In this document: piece by piece, positions 35,560-46,703 of the stretch | Layout of the letters: every line of letters begins with the position of its first letter | Position numbering within the stretch: the stretch's first letter is position 1 | Source of the DNA: Capsicum annuum | Taxonomy: Eukaryota; Streptophyta; Magnoliopsida; Solanales; Solanaceae | Assembly (NCBI RefSeq): GCF_002878395.1 | Contig: NC_061120.1 | Location: 114,796,407-114,860,406, forward strand | Direction: 5' to 3' | Length of the DNA: 64,000 nucleotides | The notes under the pieces: generated by a model | Told to the model about the DNA's origin: nothing | Database searches by the model: none | The model's input: only the letters and a program-made list of their open reading frames with translations | Translations under genes and position numbers: made by a program

Positions 35560-37091
35560 AATACTCCTATAATCATAAACATATGTGCATAATCATATTA
35601 AAAGTTAAGTAAAATACATAAAGTAGTTCAATTTTTGGTAAATGAGAATGACTAAAATCATGGAACACGAACTAATTATATGCAATTACTATCTCAAGAA
35701 ATTATGATAATCGTGGTATACCAAAATGCTAGATAATATTGATGTTCTAATATTGAAATATAAGTGTTTTATCAATAATCTTTCTAAATCATGTGAACCA
35801 AAGGACATAATGTTCAAATCAAAATGCATGATATCATAAGTCATCGAGTGTTCATAACCCGCCATCTTTAAGGAATGCAAGCATTCATGACAATTCTATA
35901 ATCTGAATAGAATGTGAATATTTGTAACACTAGTCCTAAATCATTATTTATTCAATATACTATGGGAAATAAATCTTGAGGGTGTAAAGATACTAAATGT
36001 TATGGTAAAAGATTTCATGTCAAACTAATATAGATTGAAATCCATTAAATCATGCATAATTCATTTTGGAAGAGGCTAAACTCCATAAAACATGCATAAT
36101 TCTTCACATATTAATATAACTAAGTTAATTCCATGAAAATCATCAATAATAATTTTAAATAGCTACCATAATAATTAATAATATGAAGGAATTTAAATTC
36201 AAGAATTTGTCGTAATTTGTGGGAACCCTAGATCATGAGTTCATAATATCATATATGAAATCTGTATTCTTAAAACTATGTTTGGGAATAAGGTTAAAAG
36301 GAATCCTTTATTAAATGCCCACATATCTTATCACTGAAGATTCTTGAACTAAAGTTTACAGAATTTGATCTTAAAGATAAAAAAAACTCTAATTTCTCGC
36401 TTTGGGGAAAGAGTTTCTTGTTTCATGTTTCTCCGAGTATTTGCGTATGTTTTAAAGGGAATGAGGGATAAGGAGTAGTATATTCTTAATATTCATCTTC
36501 ATTATAGTTAAAATGACATTGTTTATAAGGTTAAAATGGGGAACAAACTCTAATACCTATTTTAAAATATTATTGAAAAATTAGTGTGACACAACAAATG
36601 AACAAACCCATAACCATTGGTTACGTTCGTGGGTACTGAAGGAGCCTTGTCAATTATATAGATTTTAAGGCAATTTATAATCAGATGGGGGAAAGGTACA
36701 ATCATACTTTCAACCCACGATCATACATTGGATCATGGCATCTAGTTGTTGGATAGTTCTTCACAAATATGGCCATAACTGTTTACTATAATATCAGATA
36801 ACAAGAAATTATATGCAGTGAAAAGAAGATGCAAATAACTTTTATTTGGTGGGTCTTGAGCTTCAAAATTTCTCATAATCTAGTATTTATACTCTTTTTA
36901 AGTTGACTATAGATAGATTCAATACAAGAATTCTACTAGTAAGAAAGCTTTCAACTTGGCTATAAGATAGAAATTATCTGTGTCCTTAATTTATTTATAA
37001 ATAACTTCTTATACTAAAAAAACATTAATTTAAATTCTATATATTATTTAATAATGGTTCAAATCTTAACTTGGATTCTTAGGGTGTTACA
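35560..37091 (-). mobile_element. Family C gypsy 5' LTR, second part
   Basis: It continues the LTR broken at 6578. Near 35843-35865 the text tcgagtgttcataacccgcc parallels tcgggtgttcacaatccacc at about 61269-61290 in the other C LTR. The edge TCTTAGGGTGTTACA (37077-37091) parallels CTTAGGGTATTATCA at 62253. Read minus it starts TGTAACACCCTAAG. A TATA-like gagtataaatac (minus) lies near 36885-36897, with ATGATCGTGG-type motifs at 36600-36740. Confidence 0.7.
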
Positions 37092-37189
37092 ACATAAGTA
37101 AGAGACTAGCATCCCTATAGGATCCTGAATTGATTAAGCTTTTAGATGAGCTTACTCTACTATAAGTAGACGTTATAGAGTTGTCAACT
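37092..37189. other. Flank between LTR C and the CAACT element
   Basis: About 100 bp with no recognisable gene. It continues at 42569 on the far side of the CAACT element, as shown by the duplicated CAACT. It presumably belongs to the sequence into which the family C element inserted. Confidence 0.5.
37185..37189. repeat. Target-site duplication CAACT (left copy)
   Basis: CAACT directly precedes the TGATACG end of the element at 37190-42563. The identical copy lies at 42564-42568. Confidence 0.9.
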
Positions 37190-38098
37190 TGATACGAGAA
37201 AGACCACGGAAGGCAAAAAAACTACACAAAATAGTCCACACATTGAGAAAAACCCAAGGACCCTTTTGAGTGCTTGTTTCAGTCAACAATAACAACACAA
37301 GTATCATGACTTTCAAGGTATTTTTACACCAAAATAGTAACAATCAAGAACAAGATGAAGAAAATGCAGACAAGATTTGGATTCAACAGGAATAAATGAT
37401 TACAAGATACAAACACTAACACAATTAAAAGAAAGGTAAAGATAGATAGTGAGACATAGATTATTACAAATATTAGGAACTAAAGACTATATTAAACTCA
37501 AAAACCCCTCATGCATGTAACAACAACACCACACTATTACGGTGACTGCCAAGGGAATCAACTTTCCTCAAGATCCATCGTTTCCAAACAAAGAACAATA
37601 TTGGCTTTTCCAAGACCTAAACTACAATGGATAATCCAAGCCCTAACTAAGAACTACACTACGGTGGTCTACTTCCAAGAGAGAGGATTTTTAATGTCTC
37701 ATACTATCATTATTTAACAACTAATAAGAGAAGACCTTGAATGTCCTATTGATAGTGTATTACAAAAGTAGACAAAATGACTACACTACCCTTAATTATA
37801 GGGGCCATGGAGTGCATTTTAGACAAAGTGAAGTGACCAAAATGTCTTCACTGAATATTACTCTAAAATTTTTAGCCATTAAGGGTCCAAAGCTGTGATT
37901 CCTCACGTCTTCAATGCTTCATGTAATCTTTCACTCTTGACCTTAATGTATGGTATGCTCAATGGTAGGCTCAAAACAGATCCTCCATGTATGTTCTCAT
38001 ATCCTCGAAGTGACCAAGTCTTGAGCCTCTATGTATTGGCCATTTATTGGCCTCTAAAGATGTCATAAAAAGATAAGATAGTCATTTGTCCCGTATCA
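37190..38098 (-). mobile_element. 3' LTR of the CAACT element
   Basis: 909 bp, TGATACGAGAAAG...GTCCCGTATCA. It matches 41670-42563 with long identical runs, for example around caagatccat and gttctcatatcctc. Confidence 0.9.
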
Positions 38099-38111
38099 TC
38101 CTCCCCTTCTT
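38099..38111 (-). other. Polypurine tract of the CAACT element
   Basis: Minus-strand AAGAAGGGGAGGA directly abuts the 3' LTR start TGATACGGG. Confidence 0.8.
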
Positions 38112-40483
38112 GAAAAGGATTTGACCTTGAATTAAAACTTGCAAAACCAAAGTGAAGACAAACAAACGCAAACTCCTCATGGCATAAGGGTTAGGGTTAG
38201 CACAATAAATTATCTCAACATGCCAAGGTTGCACATACTTGCAATATAACCAAGGATCCTTGGAACAAAATATTAAAAACTCAATAAAAGATGTACGAAG
38301 AATTTGGTTATGGGGTTCACCAAGAATTGCACTTTGTTTTTCATGTGGACAAAGCAAAAAGTTGGGTGCACTAACATCACCATTTCTATATTTGGCATCG
38401 GGGTCAAACGGGAAGAGTGGCCATAGACACGGGTCTAGACAACACTCTCCTTTCTCGTTGTATCCACCCATACTAAATGACATATTCTCTACAATAGCAT
38501 ACACATCATCCAAGGAAAATAGAGAGTAGAGAAAGATATCACTCAAGTCGACTTAAACTAAGGTTCCCTCATGTGTGTACTCACTACTAGTTTCATAATC
38601 ATCACCATGAGTACTCTCAAAAATAAAGTGTAATAAAGTAGAAGGAGAACTAGTTTCCAAGACCACACATTCCTTGCCCTTAAGAGTACTCTCATCTTCC
38701 AAGTAGAGATTTCAATCTTTAGAAGGAATGTTGTCGCACCATAGTGGGGTTAGCATATAGTCTATAGCTTCCAAGGTGAGATATACCATTATTTTCATCA
38801 CTAGGCCTATTAGGATTGCTTATATCATCTTCAAACAAGCTATTATACCTAAACAGAGCATGATCTATTTCACGGGCAGATTCAGAACAAACACGTCCAT
38901 CACTCTCTAAAAGATCAATATCAAGTTTCAAAGAGGTTTCAAGTACAAGATTATTCCAAGAATAGCTCGCGGGTTCACTCCCATTTTGTTTACCAATATT
39001 TTCAAATACTTCGGTCACTTAAGTTCTATTAAGCACATCATACATAACCTCAAGTGAAGGGTAAGTTTCACACATAATTTGATCAACACCAATTACACAA
39101 GACGATGTACTTTCATTTAACATATTGGCTTCATCACTAGGTGGACATAAATTGCTCTTACAAGAAAAGTCAATTTCATCACCAATAGGATCAACTAGTG
39201 TACCCAAACGTACAACATGTACATCATCAACAAGAGGGAAAAAATCATTAGAATAACAAGTAATTAAGTTATAACTCATACTCAATGGGATACTAGCCAC
39301 ACAATTATCATTCACACGCACCAAAGTGTAAGAGTTAGCTATTTTACCTTAAAGATATTGAGTAGATTCCTCTTTGCCATGGTTTGAAGGTCCTCCACAA
39401 GCTTGGGAAGAAACTTCACTTATTTATTGCTCTCCTTCGGTTGCTATGTTGGTACCTACACAAATGTCCTTAGAAATAGAAGGACAAACATCGTTAGCAC
39501 GGTTTGGTGGCAATCCTCTCACTTCGCTCCACATAACCTTTCCTTTTTTCACTCTCGGATTACCACCTTGCACACCCTTACTACTATTAATCTTTTATCT
39601 AACTTCATCATTTGGATTGGAGTAGGTGACCACTTCTTTTTGCAGCCTAGGCAGAATGTACATCACGAGATGGTTTCCACATCGGTCTCTTACAATATTA
39701 GGCCAATCTTGCATATTTAGAACCTTATGTTGTGCAATACAATCAGCACCTAAGCATACATGACAGTAATTCAAGGGAAGAATATTGTACTACACCTCCT
39801 CACGTTATTCAAATTGGGAGAAGACAACTTTTACCCTCTTTGTAACTTTAAACCCATCCAAGGAGTATGGAACAAGTAAAGGCTCTCGAAACAACCCCAA
39901 GTAGTCAACCATGGATGGAGGGATGTATTTCCTATAGTACCTATCATTTAACACAACGAGGCAGCCCGGTATCCCACAAATGGTTACCTTTCCAGAGAGT
40001 ACACTCCTTCTCAGGTCAACATTGAAAGGAATACGAGTACCCCTTGGTTTTGGATATGCATACCCTCTTATTCGCATTAGAAAACCCCCCACTAGAGCTA
40101 GTATAACCATTCACACTATACCGACCTTGAAGAGAAGTGCTACAAGGGGGAGATTATGAATCTTCATACTTCTCATGTGTATTCTCATCATAGCTCTCAT
40201 AAGCTTTGTGAACAATATGGTTATAACTACCACCAAATCAAGGTTTGGAGTAAGAAGTGTAAGACTCCTCTCATGCCCTAATGTCATTATAATATCTATC
40301 ATGAGGTCCTACATCATCTCCAAATTCACCATAAGCACTAGGCACTTCACTCACCTCATTTTCTCCCTCAAAACTGCAACCCTCAAATCTTCCCAAGTTT
40401 TGATCATGGCTATTTTCATAGCCTCCACAATCTCCCTCAACTTTGTAGCCATAAAAACCCTCACTACAATCATAGTCTCCCAT
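38112..40483 (-). pseudogene. Broken ORF region of the CAACT element, function unknown
   Basis: After a leader of about 1.2 kb, the minus strand opens at 40483 with MGDYDCSEGFYGYK, a Gly/Tyr/Asp-rich protein start. Further pieces are a basic segment (40110-39805: RIPFNVDLRR, GKVTICGIPGCLVV, YYRKYIPPSMVDYLG), an acidic region (39324-38719) and a final 154-codon frame (38546-38082) with CLDPCLWPLFPFDPD. I recognise no RT, integrase, zinc knuckle or chromodomain. It could be a family-specific gag or a captured gene. Frame breaks make it non-functional. Plus-strand frames in this span are shadows. Confidence 0.5.
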
Positions 40484-41655
40484 GTTCTAGTCACAATAAT
40501 CCCAGGCTATCGAAGATATATTCTCCTTATATCACCTTTGTACCTACAAAATGCACAAACAAGATTAGTAGTAAAGCTTCCTAGAAAACACTTATATACA
40601 CTGGCTTTTGTGATCCTCACAATTAAAGCGTCAAATATTGAAAGTTGCTTGTACTCCGATAGTCAATAGGATGTCAATTCTACTTGGCAGCCCAAATGAA
40701 TTCTTGTTTGATCGACTCAAGACACAAAAATAAAATTACTTACAAACTTGAAACAAAGAAGTTACTAGGAGTTAAAAATGAGAAAAGCACGCAAATAATG
40801 AAGACATGAAAGAAACGTATTCAAAAACTAAATCACAACTTAGAAGATATTTACTAGTTGCCAATTATTATAAGAGTCAACAAAGTTCAAACTAACGGAA
40901 AAAAGAAAAAGAAACTAGGAATACAAATTTTTGAGCTTATGATGATGTGGCACTCGTCTATTGGTCGTTGGAATGTCGTTGAAGTTGAAATTTTTTTTCA
41001 AGAATTTAATTATTTAATTTCATATTTGGATGAAGAAGTTTTAGCTATGGCATAGGCAAACAAGGTCTTAGACTACCCTTTCAAGATTCAAAAAGGTCTT
41101 GACCTACTTTCACTCTTTTGGCAAGACAACTTTTTTAGTAGTCTTGTCTCTTTTCCTCTTTGGGACAATTTTGAAAAGTTTTCTTACTTCTTTTTGGTAG
41201 CTACACTTTTGTGAAGTCTTTGTTTCCTTACTATTTTGGTGTTATCTTGAAAATGTTTCCAATACAAACACAATTCTCACTCTTCTTTTTCTTTTTCAAG
41301 ATCAAACAACCCTTTGAAAGTACTTAAACACAACAAGATACACTCCAAGTACAATTACAACAACAAGCCGTCCAACAATTACCACCACAGAACTTGAAAC
41401 TTAGCTCAAGAACTTGGATTAAGACTTAAGGAGTGTTATATAGAAATAAAACCAACACAAAAAACAACTAAGACAGGAAAAACACACCTAGATATTGACA
41501 CAAATCTCGACCATAACAACAACAATAACATAATTTTGGCCAAGACACAAAAATGGATAGATTGCACTTTTTTTATTTTTTAGTTTTCTAACACTTTTTT
41601 TAATTTTCAAATTACCAAGCCCAATATTGATCTCATGGGAACAAAATCAATGATG

Positions 41656-41668
41656 GATCTAATACCAA
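41656..41668 (-). other. Primer binding site of the CAACT element
   Basis: Minus-strand TGGTATTAGATCC, two bases inside the 5' LTR. It is like the initiator-tRNA-Met site tggtatcagagcc with C-to-T, G-to-T and other changes. Confidence 0.65.
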
Positions 41669-41669
41669 A

Positions 41670-42563
41670 TGATATGAGAAAGACCATGGAAGGCACAAAA
41701 ATTACTCAAAAAGTCAACACATTGAGAGCAACCCGAGGACCTCTTTGAGTGCTAGTTTTGGCCAACAACTACAACACAAGTACCATGAGGTTACAAGGTG
41801 TTCTGACACAAAAATAGAAACAACACAACAAGAACAAGATGAACACAAGATTCGGATTCAACAAGAACAAATAATTACAAGTTATAAACACTAACACAAT
41901 TGCAAGAAATGTAAAGATAGATAGTGAGACATATATTATAACAAAGATTAGGAACTAAAGAGTATATTAAAATCAAAAAATCCAAATAAATATAATAACA
42001 ACACCACACTCTTACGGTGACCGCCAAGGAAATCAATTCACCTCAAGATCCATAGTTTCCAAGCAAAGAACAATATTGGCTTTTCCAATACCTAAACTAC
42101 AATGGATAATCCAAGCCCTAACTAAGAACTTCACTAAGGTGGTCTACTCTCAATAGAGAGTATTTTCAATGTGTCATATTTTCATCATTCAACAACTAAT
42201 AAGAGAATACCTAAAATGTCCTATTTATAGAGTATTATAAAAAGAGACAAAATGACATACTACCCTTAATTATAGAGGCATCCATGAAGTGCGTTTTGGG
42301 TGAAGTGAAGTGACTAAAATGTCATCAATGAAGATGACTCTAAAACCGTGAGCCATTAAGGGTCCAAAGTCATGAGTCCTCGCATCTTTAATGCTCCAAG
42401 CAATCTTTCACTCTCGGCCTTGATTCATGGTATGCTCAATGTAGGCTCAAAATGGATCCTCCATGCATGTTCTCATATCCTCAAGGTGACCAAGTCTTGA
42501 GCCACTATGTGTTGGCCTCTAAAGATGTCATCAAAAGATAAGATTGTCATTTGTTCCCTATCA
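41670..42563 (-). mobile_element. 5' LTR of the CAACT element
   Basis: 894 bp, TGATATGAG...TTCCCTATCA. A minus-strand TATA box (ctataaatagg, rc near 42222-42232) is conserved less well in the other LTR (near 37744). Confidence 0.9.
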
Positions 42564-42568
42564 CAACT
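42564..42568. repeat. Target-site duplication CAACT (right copy)
   Basis: Identical to 37185-37189. Confidence 0.9.
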
Positions 42569-44700
42569 GATATGCTCCTTTATTAATAACGTTAACCATC
42601 ATAGCGATAAGGAGTACGACAAAGATATAGAGGTTATTGATCTATGGACCCATGTTCCACCCCTAGTTAAGATAGGGAAAGAAAAGGAAGTGATTTTGAC
42701 TATTAGTTATGTATAGGGTGCAAACACGAGGTGTGATAAACTTGATATCAAATATAGGTTCCAGTGTCTTAGGGAGTATATGAACTCATGTCATTAATAT
42801 CTTATTTCTGATTATGATAGCCTCGCTTTTATAAATAAAAAACTATGGAAATTTAAGAAATGTTTCATATTATTTCAAACTCTAGGTAGTTCAATGGAGG
42901 ATTCCCATAAAAAAACATATGTAGATTTATATATTGCTTTGAATTCCTCTAACTATGCCACATATTCAAGGTAATGAAAGTAATAAATCTTGTTTTTTAT
43001 GGACATGATGCTCTCTGATATGTCGTGAATCTATAGTAATGGAGATGCTTAAAATGGTGAAAGTTTGCTAGTGCAAGGGCATGTTTATATAGATATGATG
43101 GCCTCTATTGTATTTATAGGATAAATAGGCTCATAGAAGGAAAGTGTTAAGAATTTGGACTTAAAAAGGGTTAGATAAATAAATGCACAACCATGGAAAC
43201 TAACTTCAATCACATAAAGGTTGTAGTAGGTTGAATGGTAGAAAGGGCTCCCTAGAGGTAATCAGACAAAGAGAACCCATGATTGTATGACGATCACATG
43301 ATCATACCTTGTGCACCTGGGGATAAAGATCTAAAAACAACTACATGATATAAGCAAGAGAGTCATTATAAAAGGGATAATCATGACTAGAAGTGTCACT
43401 GACATGGGATTATTAATTATTCAGATCATCCATATTAGTCTCACAGTGTTGTGGTCCCTTTAGCTAGACGCAGTGCACTTAATACCTTAGTTGGTGGTTC
43501 AAATGGTCAGTCCAAGTTTTCACCCACTTAGATTCATATTTCCTCAAGCACGTCTGCTACGTGACTTTGGATTTTACCGTGATAGGTGTGTATTTTGTTT
43601 CTTTCCTTTATCACTTCACTTTAGTGTATTAGGGTTTTCAAACCCATCGATTATTATGTACTGTGTTAGTTTTATATTAATTGTTGTATATCTTGATATA
43701 GAGTTCATAATTATATGGCTACCACTGTAAAAAATTTCTTTTAGCAGTGGTTAGAGTGGATCAATGTTGATATTTCCTTGGGGATGTTCTATTTTGGTTT
43801 GAGTCCTATTTACCTTAGTATATTGGTCTTCTTATAGCCCAAGAGTGGTACTTGCTATTGATTTTCAATTTTGGTATCATCTACTCCTTATATTTGCATT
43901 TCTATTATTCTTGTTATTATTGCAATTGTTTAGTGGTGATCAATTCCCCGATAGGCAACTAAACGAGCATTATTTAGTTAGAATTCCCTTCTTTGTGGTC
44001 CTTATTCATTGGCTTGGGTGTCTAGCTTGTTTGGATGATTTTTTCTTTGGATCAAGGTGAGGTCGATCACTTTTCTCTTTCTTTGGCAAGGATAGATCAG
44101 TTATTGAGTGGACTATGAAGGGAGAGGTAGGTCAGCATTCCTTGGTTCCATTATGGATTTAGAGTTGGTGAGTTAGTTATATAGCCCTTTTTTGAGGTTG
44201 ACCAATTTGGGACCTATTCTTCTAAGTTGGATAGTTCATCATTCGATAGTGGTCTCGGTGTTGAGGTCGAAAGGTCTTGGACTTATTTTTTAGGTTTGTT
44301 GGGTTTATCTCCAGGTAATGGTTTGATCTTGGTATTGGTGTGGAGTTGGATACTCCATTATTGCTGTGATGTGGTTCTTGTTCTAGTGGAGTTTAAAGAG
44401 TTGAGATAGGTGATCTTTCCTGTGACTTCTTCTTAAGTGGGAAAATTGAGTATTCTCTGCTGAGATAAAGTATTGGATTGACCAGTTTCTGTCTAAGGTT
44501 GCATTTTTCTGAGATGCTAGAGTTTTGGCTATTACTAGTGTGGTTTGCAGCCTTGGTGAGTTTTTGGGTATGCTTAGGTGATTCATGCCCACCAACAGCT
44601 ATGGAATAAATTAATTGTGCTTTCAGCCCGTGGTTTATCCTCCGTGGTGATTTTGTTCTTTAGCTATAGTTTTGTAAAAGAGGTGAGGTTATGAATTTGT
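42569..44700. other. Unclassified 2.1-kb stretch
   Basis: I see no recognisable gene, LTR edge or repeat. A frame at 42580-42716 (VNHHSDKEYDKDIEVIDLW) is short and matches nothing I know. T-rich hydrophobic frames at 43490-44060 look like translated low-complexity sequence. It is probably old transposon debris; a decayed coding fragment cannot be excluded. Confidence 0.35.
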
Positions 44701-44729
44701 GGAAAAATTCCTCTTAATATGGGGAGGAT

Positions 44730-45361
44730 TATACAAGTATGATCATGATCATAGCACTTTTGAGTATTTTTTATGACTAGTCACTAAAGGGCCCTTTTGT
44801 CATTTTGTCTATTATTGTAATGTAGTATAAATAGAACATTGTATGGTTTATTTCTTTTGTTGATCATTATTATTGAAAAATAATTCTCTTAGAGTGAGAG
44901 AGAGTCCAATTGAAACTAGGGCATAACTTAAGGGTGGATTCTCTTGTGCGTTGCAGTTTGCTTGATACGTTGGTGCGTGGGTAGTGGATGCCTCTCTTGT
45001 GTCAATTGTAAGAGTTAGGTTTTTAGTGTGTGAATTTTTAAAGGCCCAAGAGTGGAATATGCTCTTGGGTTGTTAAGACTATATCAACACTTGTCTAACT
45101 ACCTATCTTGTATCTTGTTTTAGTTTTCTCTTCTTGTGTTGTTAATGTAAACCGTTTGTTCTTGTTGCTATGGTAATATTGTGGAGCTTCATCTTCTGTT
45201 GATAAACTTGTTTTTCGCTTGCTGTTTTGTTGTATTAACACCTTGTATCCTCTTCTTTCTTATTCTAGATAATGAATCCAAGAGAGGTTCCTATTTGGTC
45301 CACGATTTGTTGTGATTTGTGGACTGTTTTGGGGTGTCATTTCGTGTTCCCTTGTTTGTTC
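44730..45361 (+). mobile_element. Probable LTR 3' part and leader of an unidentified plus-strand element
   Basis: A purine-rich aatatggggagga (44709-44721) precedes a stretch with a good TATA box (tataaatag, 44826-44834). A short R-like region with ttgttgatcattattattg, a gagtgagagagag run, and a leader like that of the CAACT element follow. Edges cannot be fixed and no duplication is visible, so this is tentative. The sequence stops at about 45361, where the truncated family B LTR begins. Confidence 0.35.
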
Positions 45362-45540
45362 CTTATCATTAACAAACATGTTGAGGGAATATTGTTTACA
45401 AAACAAGAACAAAAAACCAATTAACCATTCCCATGCAATAATATGTTCAAACCAACATTATAACATGAAAACCATAAATAGAACATGGAAAAACATTATC
45501 CAACCAAGAATAACAAAAAAAACCCTACATATTTCTAACT
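45362..45540 (-). mobile_element. Family B 3' LTR fragment, left of the LINE
   Basis: It aligns with 59115-59275 (caagttgaggg, aatagaacatgg/aatagaacatag, acattatccaac). The left end near 45362 is a truncation; the part equivalent to 58076-59100 is missing. Confidence 0.75.
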
Positions 45541-46623
45541 AGAAATACAACAACAACAACAAACCCAGTGTATTCCCACCAACTGGGGTCTAGGGAGGGT
45601 AGAGTGTAGGCAGTCCATACTGCTACCTCCAAAGAAGTAGAGAGGTTGTTTCAGATAGACCTCCGGCTCAAGATAAAGAAAAATAGACCAAAGTGTAATT
45701 AAATAGGAAGCAAGATGGATGGATAACATGACAATTAATAAGACATATAAAAATAGAAGTCAAAGCAATAAGAAATAAAATAAATAAGCACAATAGGTGA
45801 AAGAAACCCACGCTCTCTTGACCGGGCTCCAATCTTTGAACTAAATCCTAGGTTTACTAGCCCGACTCAACCTGAGATCTTCTAACTACTTACCAAATCC
45901 ATGCACACAACCTAGCCTTCTACCCTTATCCGTGACCTCCACACCTTCCTATCTAGGGTCATGTCCTCAGTAAGTAGAAGCTGCTCTATATCATATCTAA
46001 TCACTTTCCTCCATTACTTCTTCGGCCTACCTCTCCTTCTTCTAAAGCCATTTAATGCTAACATCTCCCACCTACAAACTGGGGCATCCGTGCCCCTCCT
46101 TATCATATGCCCAAACCATCTCAACCTTCCTCCGTGCACTTATACTCCAACAAAGCCACTCCGACCTTCTCCTGAAAGGTCATATTCCGGACTCTATCCC
46201 CTCTGGTAAGTCCACACAGCTAACGCAATATTCTCATTTCTGCTACCTTCATTTTTTAAATATGAGACTTCTCGACTAGCCAACACTCTGCTCCATATAA
46301 CATAGTAGGATGGACTACCACTCTATAGAATGTACCTTTAAGCTTTAGAGGCACCTTCTTTTCAGACAACACTCCCAAGGAAAGCCTCCATTACATCCAA
46401 CTAGCTCAAATACGATTAGAGACATCCTCATCAATCTTGCCATTCTCCTGAATTATAGACCCAAGATACCTAAAACTATCCCTTTTTCGGACATCCTGGG
46501 AATCCAACCTTACCACGACATCATCCTCCTGCCTCACCTCACTAAACTTACATTCTATACATTTTATCTTAGACCTACTCAACCTGAACCCCTTAGATTC
46601 AAGGGTTTGCCTCCAAACCTCCA
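45541..46623 (-). mobile_element. 5'-truncated LINE (RTE-like), 1.08 kb
   Basis: On the minus strand the 3' end has the CCCAGTTGGTGGGAATACAC-type tail and closes with (TTG)n, a tail I associate with Solanaceae LINEs and TS-type SINEs. Upstream, frames read [11 protein letters not shown] and [20 protein letters not shown] (46560-46406), then the TMLYGAECW block (about 46290) and RVRNMTF...KVGVA (about 46150). These are the C-terminal part of an RTE-type RT protein; the catalytic core is missing through 5' truncation. Frame breaks are present. Flanks atttctaact (45531-45540) and atttcaaacc (46624-46633) form a probable 10-bp target duplication with two mismatches. Confidence 0.85.
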
Positions 46624-46703
46624 ATTTCAAACCAATAATAATGCCATAAAAATCATTAAGTCAACCATGCTTTTAGTTAAAGTAACAATAAGGGAGGAGT
46701 AAC
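46624..46703 (-). mobile_element. Family B 3' LTR fragment between LINE and Athila-like element
   Basis: It aligns with 59276-59357 (ccaataataatgccat, aaccatg, aggaggagtaac). It ends with GTAAC, the left target duplication of the next element (46699-46703). Confidence 0.75.
46699..46703. repeat. Target-site duplication GTAAC (left copy)
   Basis: Directly before the LTR start at 46704; identical to 52005-52009. Confidence 0.9.

Larger units (their letters stand above)
37190..42563 (-). mobile_element. Complete non-autonomous LTR retrotransposon (5.4 kb, CAACT duplication)
   Basis: LTRs at 37190-38098 (3') and 41670-42563 (5') are closely similar; the left one ends in perfect 7-bp inverted termini TGATACG/CGTATCA. 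An exact 5-bp duplication flanks the element. On the minus strand a primer site of tRNA-Met type (tggtattagatcc, 41656-41668) follows the 5' LTR. A polypurine tract aagaaggggagga (38099-38111) precedes the 3' LTR. The 3.6-kb interior has a long AT-rich leader (41650-40490) and a broken ORF region, with no recognisable RT, RNase H or integrase. It would need enzymes supplied in trans. It seems the youngest complete element here. Confidence 0.9.

Noticed and set aside
6573..35566. TACTT/TACTC as the target duplication of the Athila element
   Set aside because: It is one mismatch away and two bases off the LTR edge on the right, so it is recorded only as a near match.
35933..37091. A self-contained solo LTR (TGTAACAC at 35933 to GTGTTACA at 37091)
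   Set aside because: The ends look right, but sequence left of 35933 (35838-35870) aligns with the interior of the family C LTR at about 61268-61290 and there is no target duplication. The inner TGTAACAC is coincidental.
40175..40669. 164-codon plus-strand ORF as a gene
   Set aside because: It is antisense to the ORF region of the CAACT element, whose orientation is fixed by primer site and polypurine tract, and has no recognisable domain.
42507..42716. 69-codon ORF spanning the right end of the CAACT element as a gene
   Set aside because: It begins inside the 5' LTR and crosses the target duplication into flanking sequence, so it is a chance fusion.
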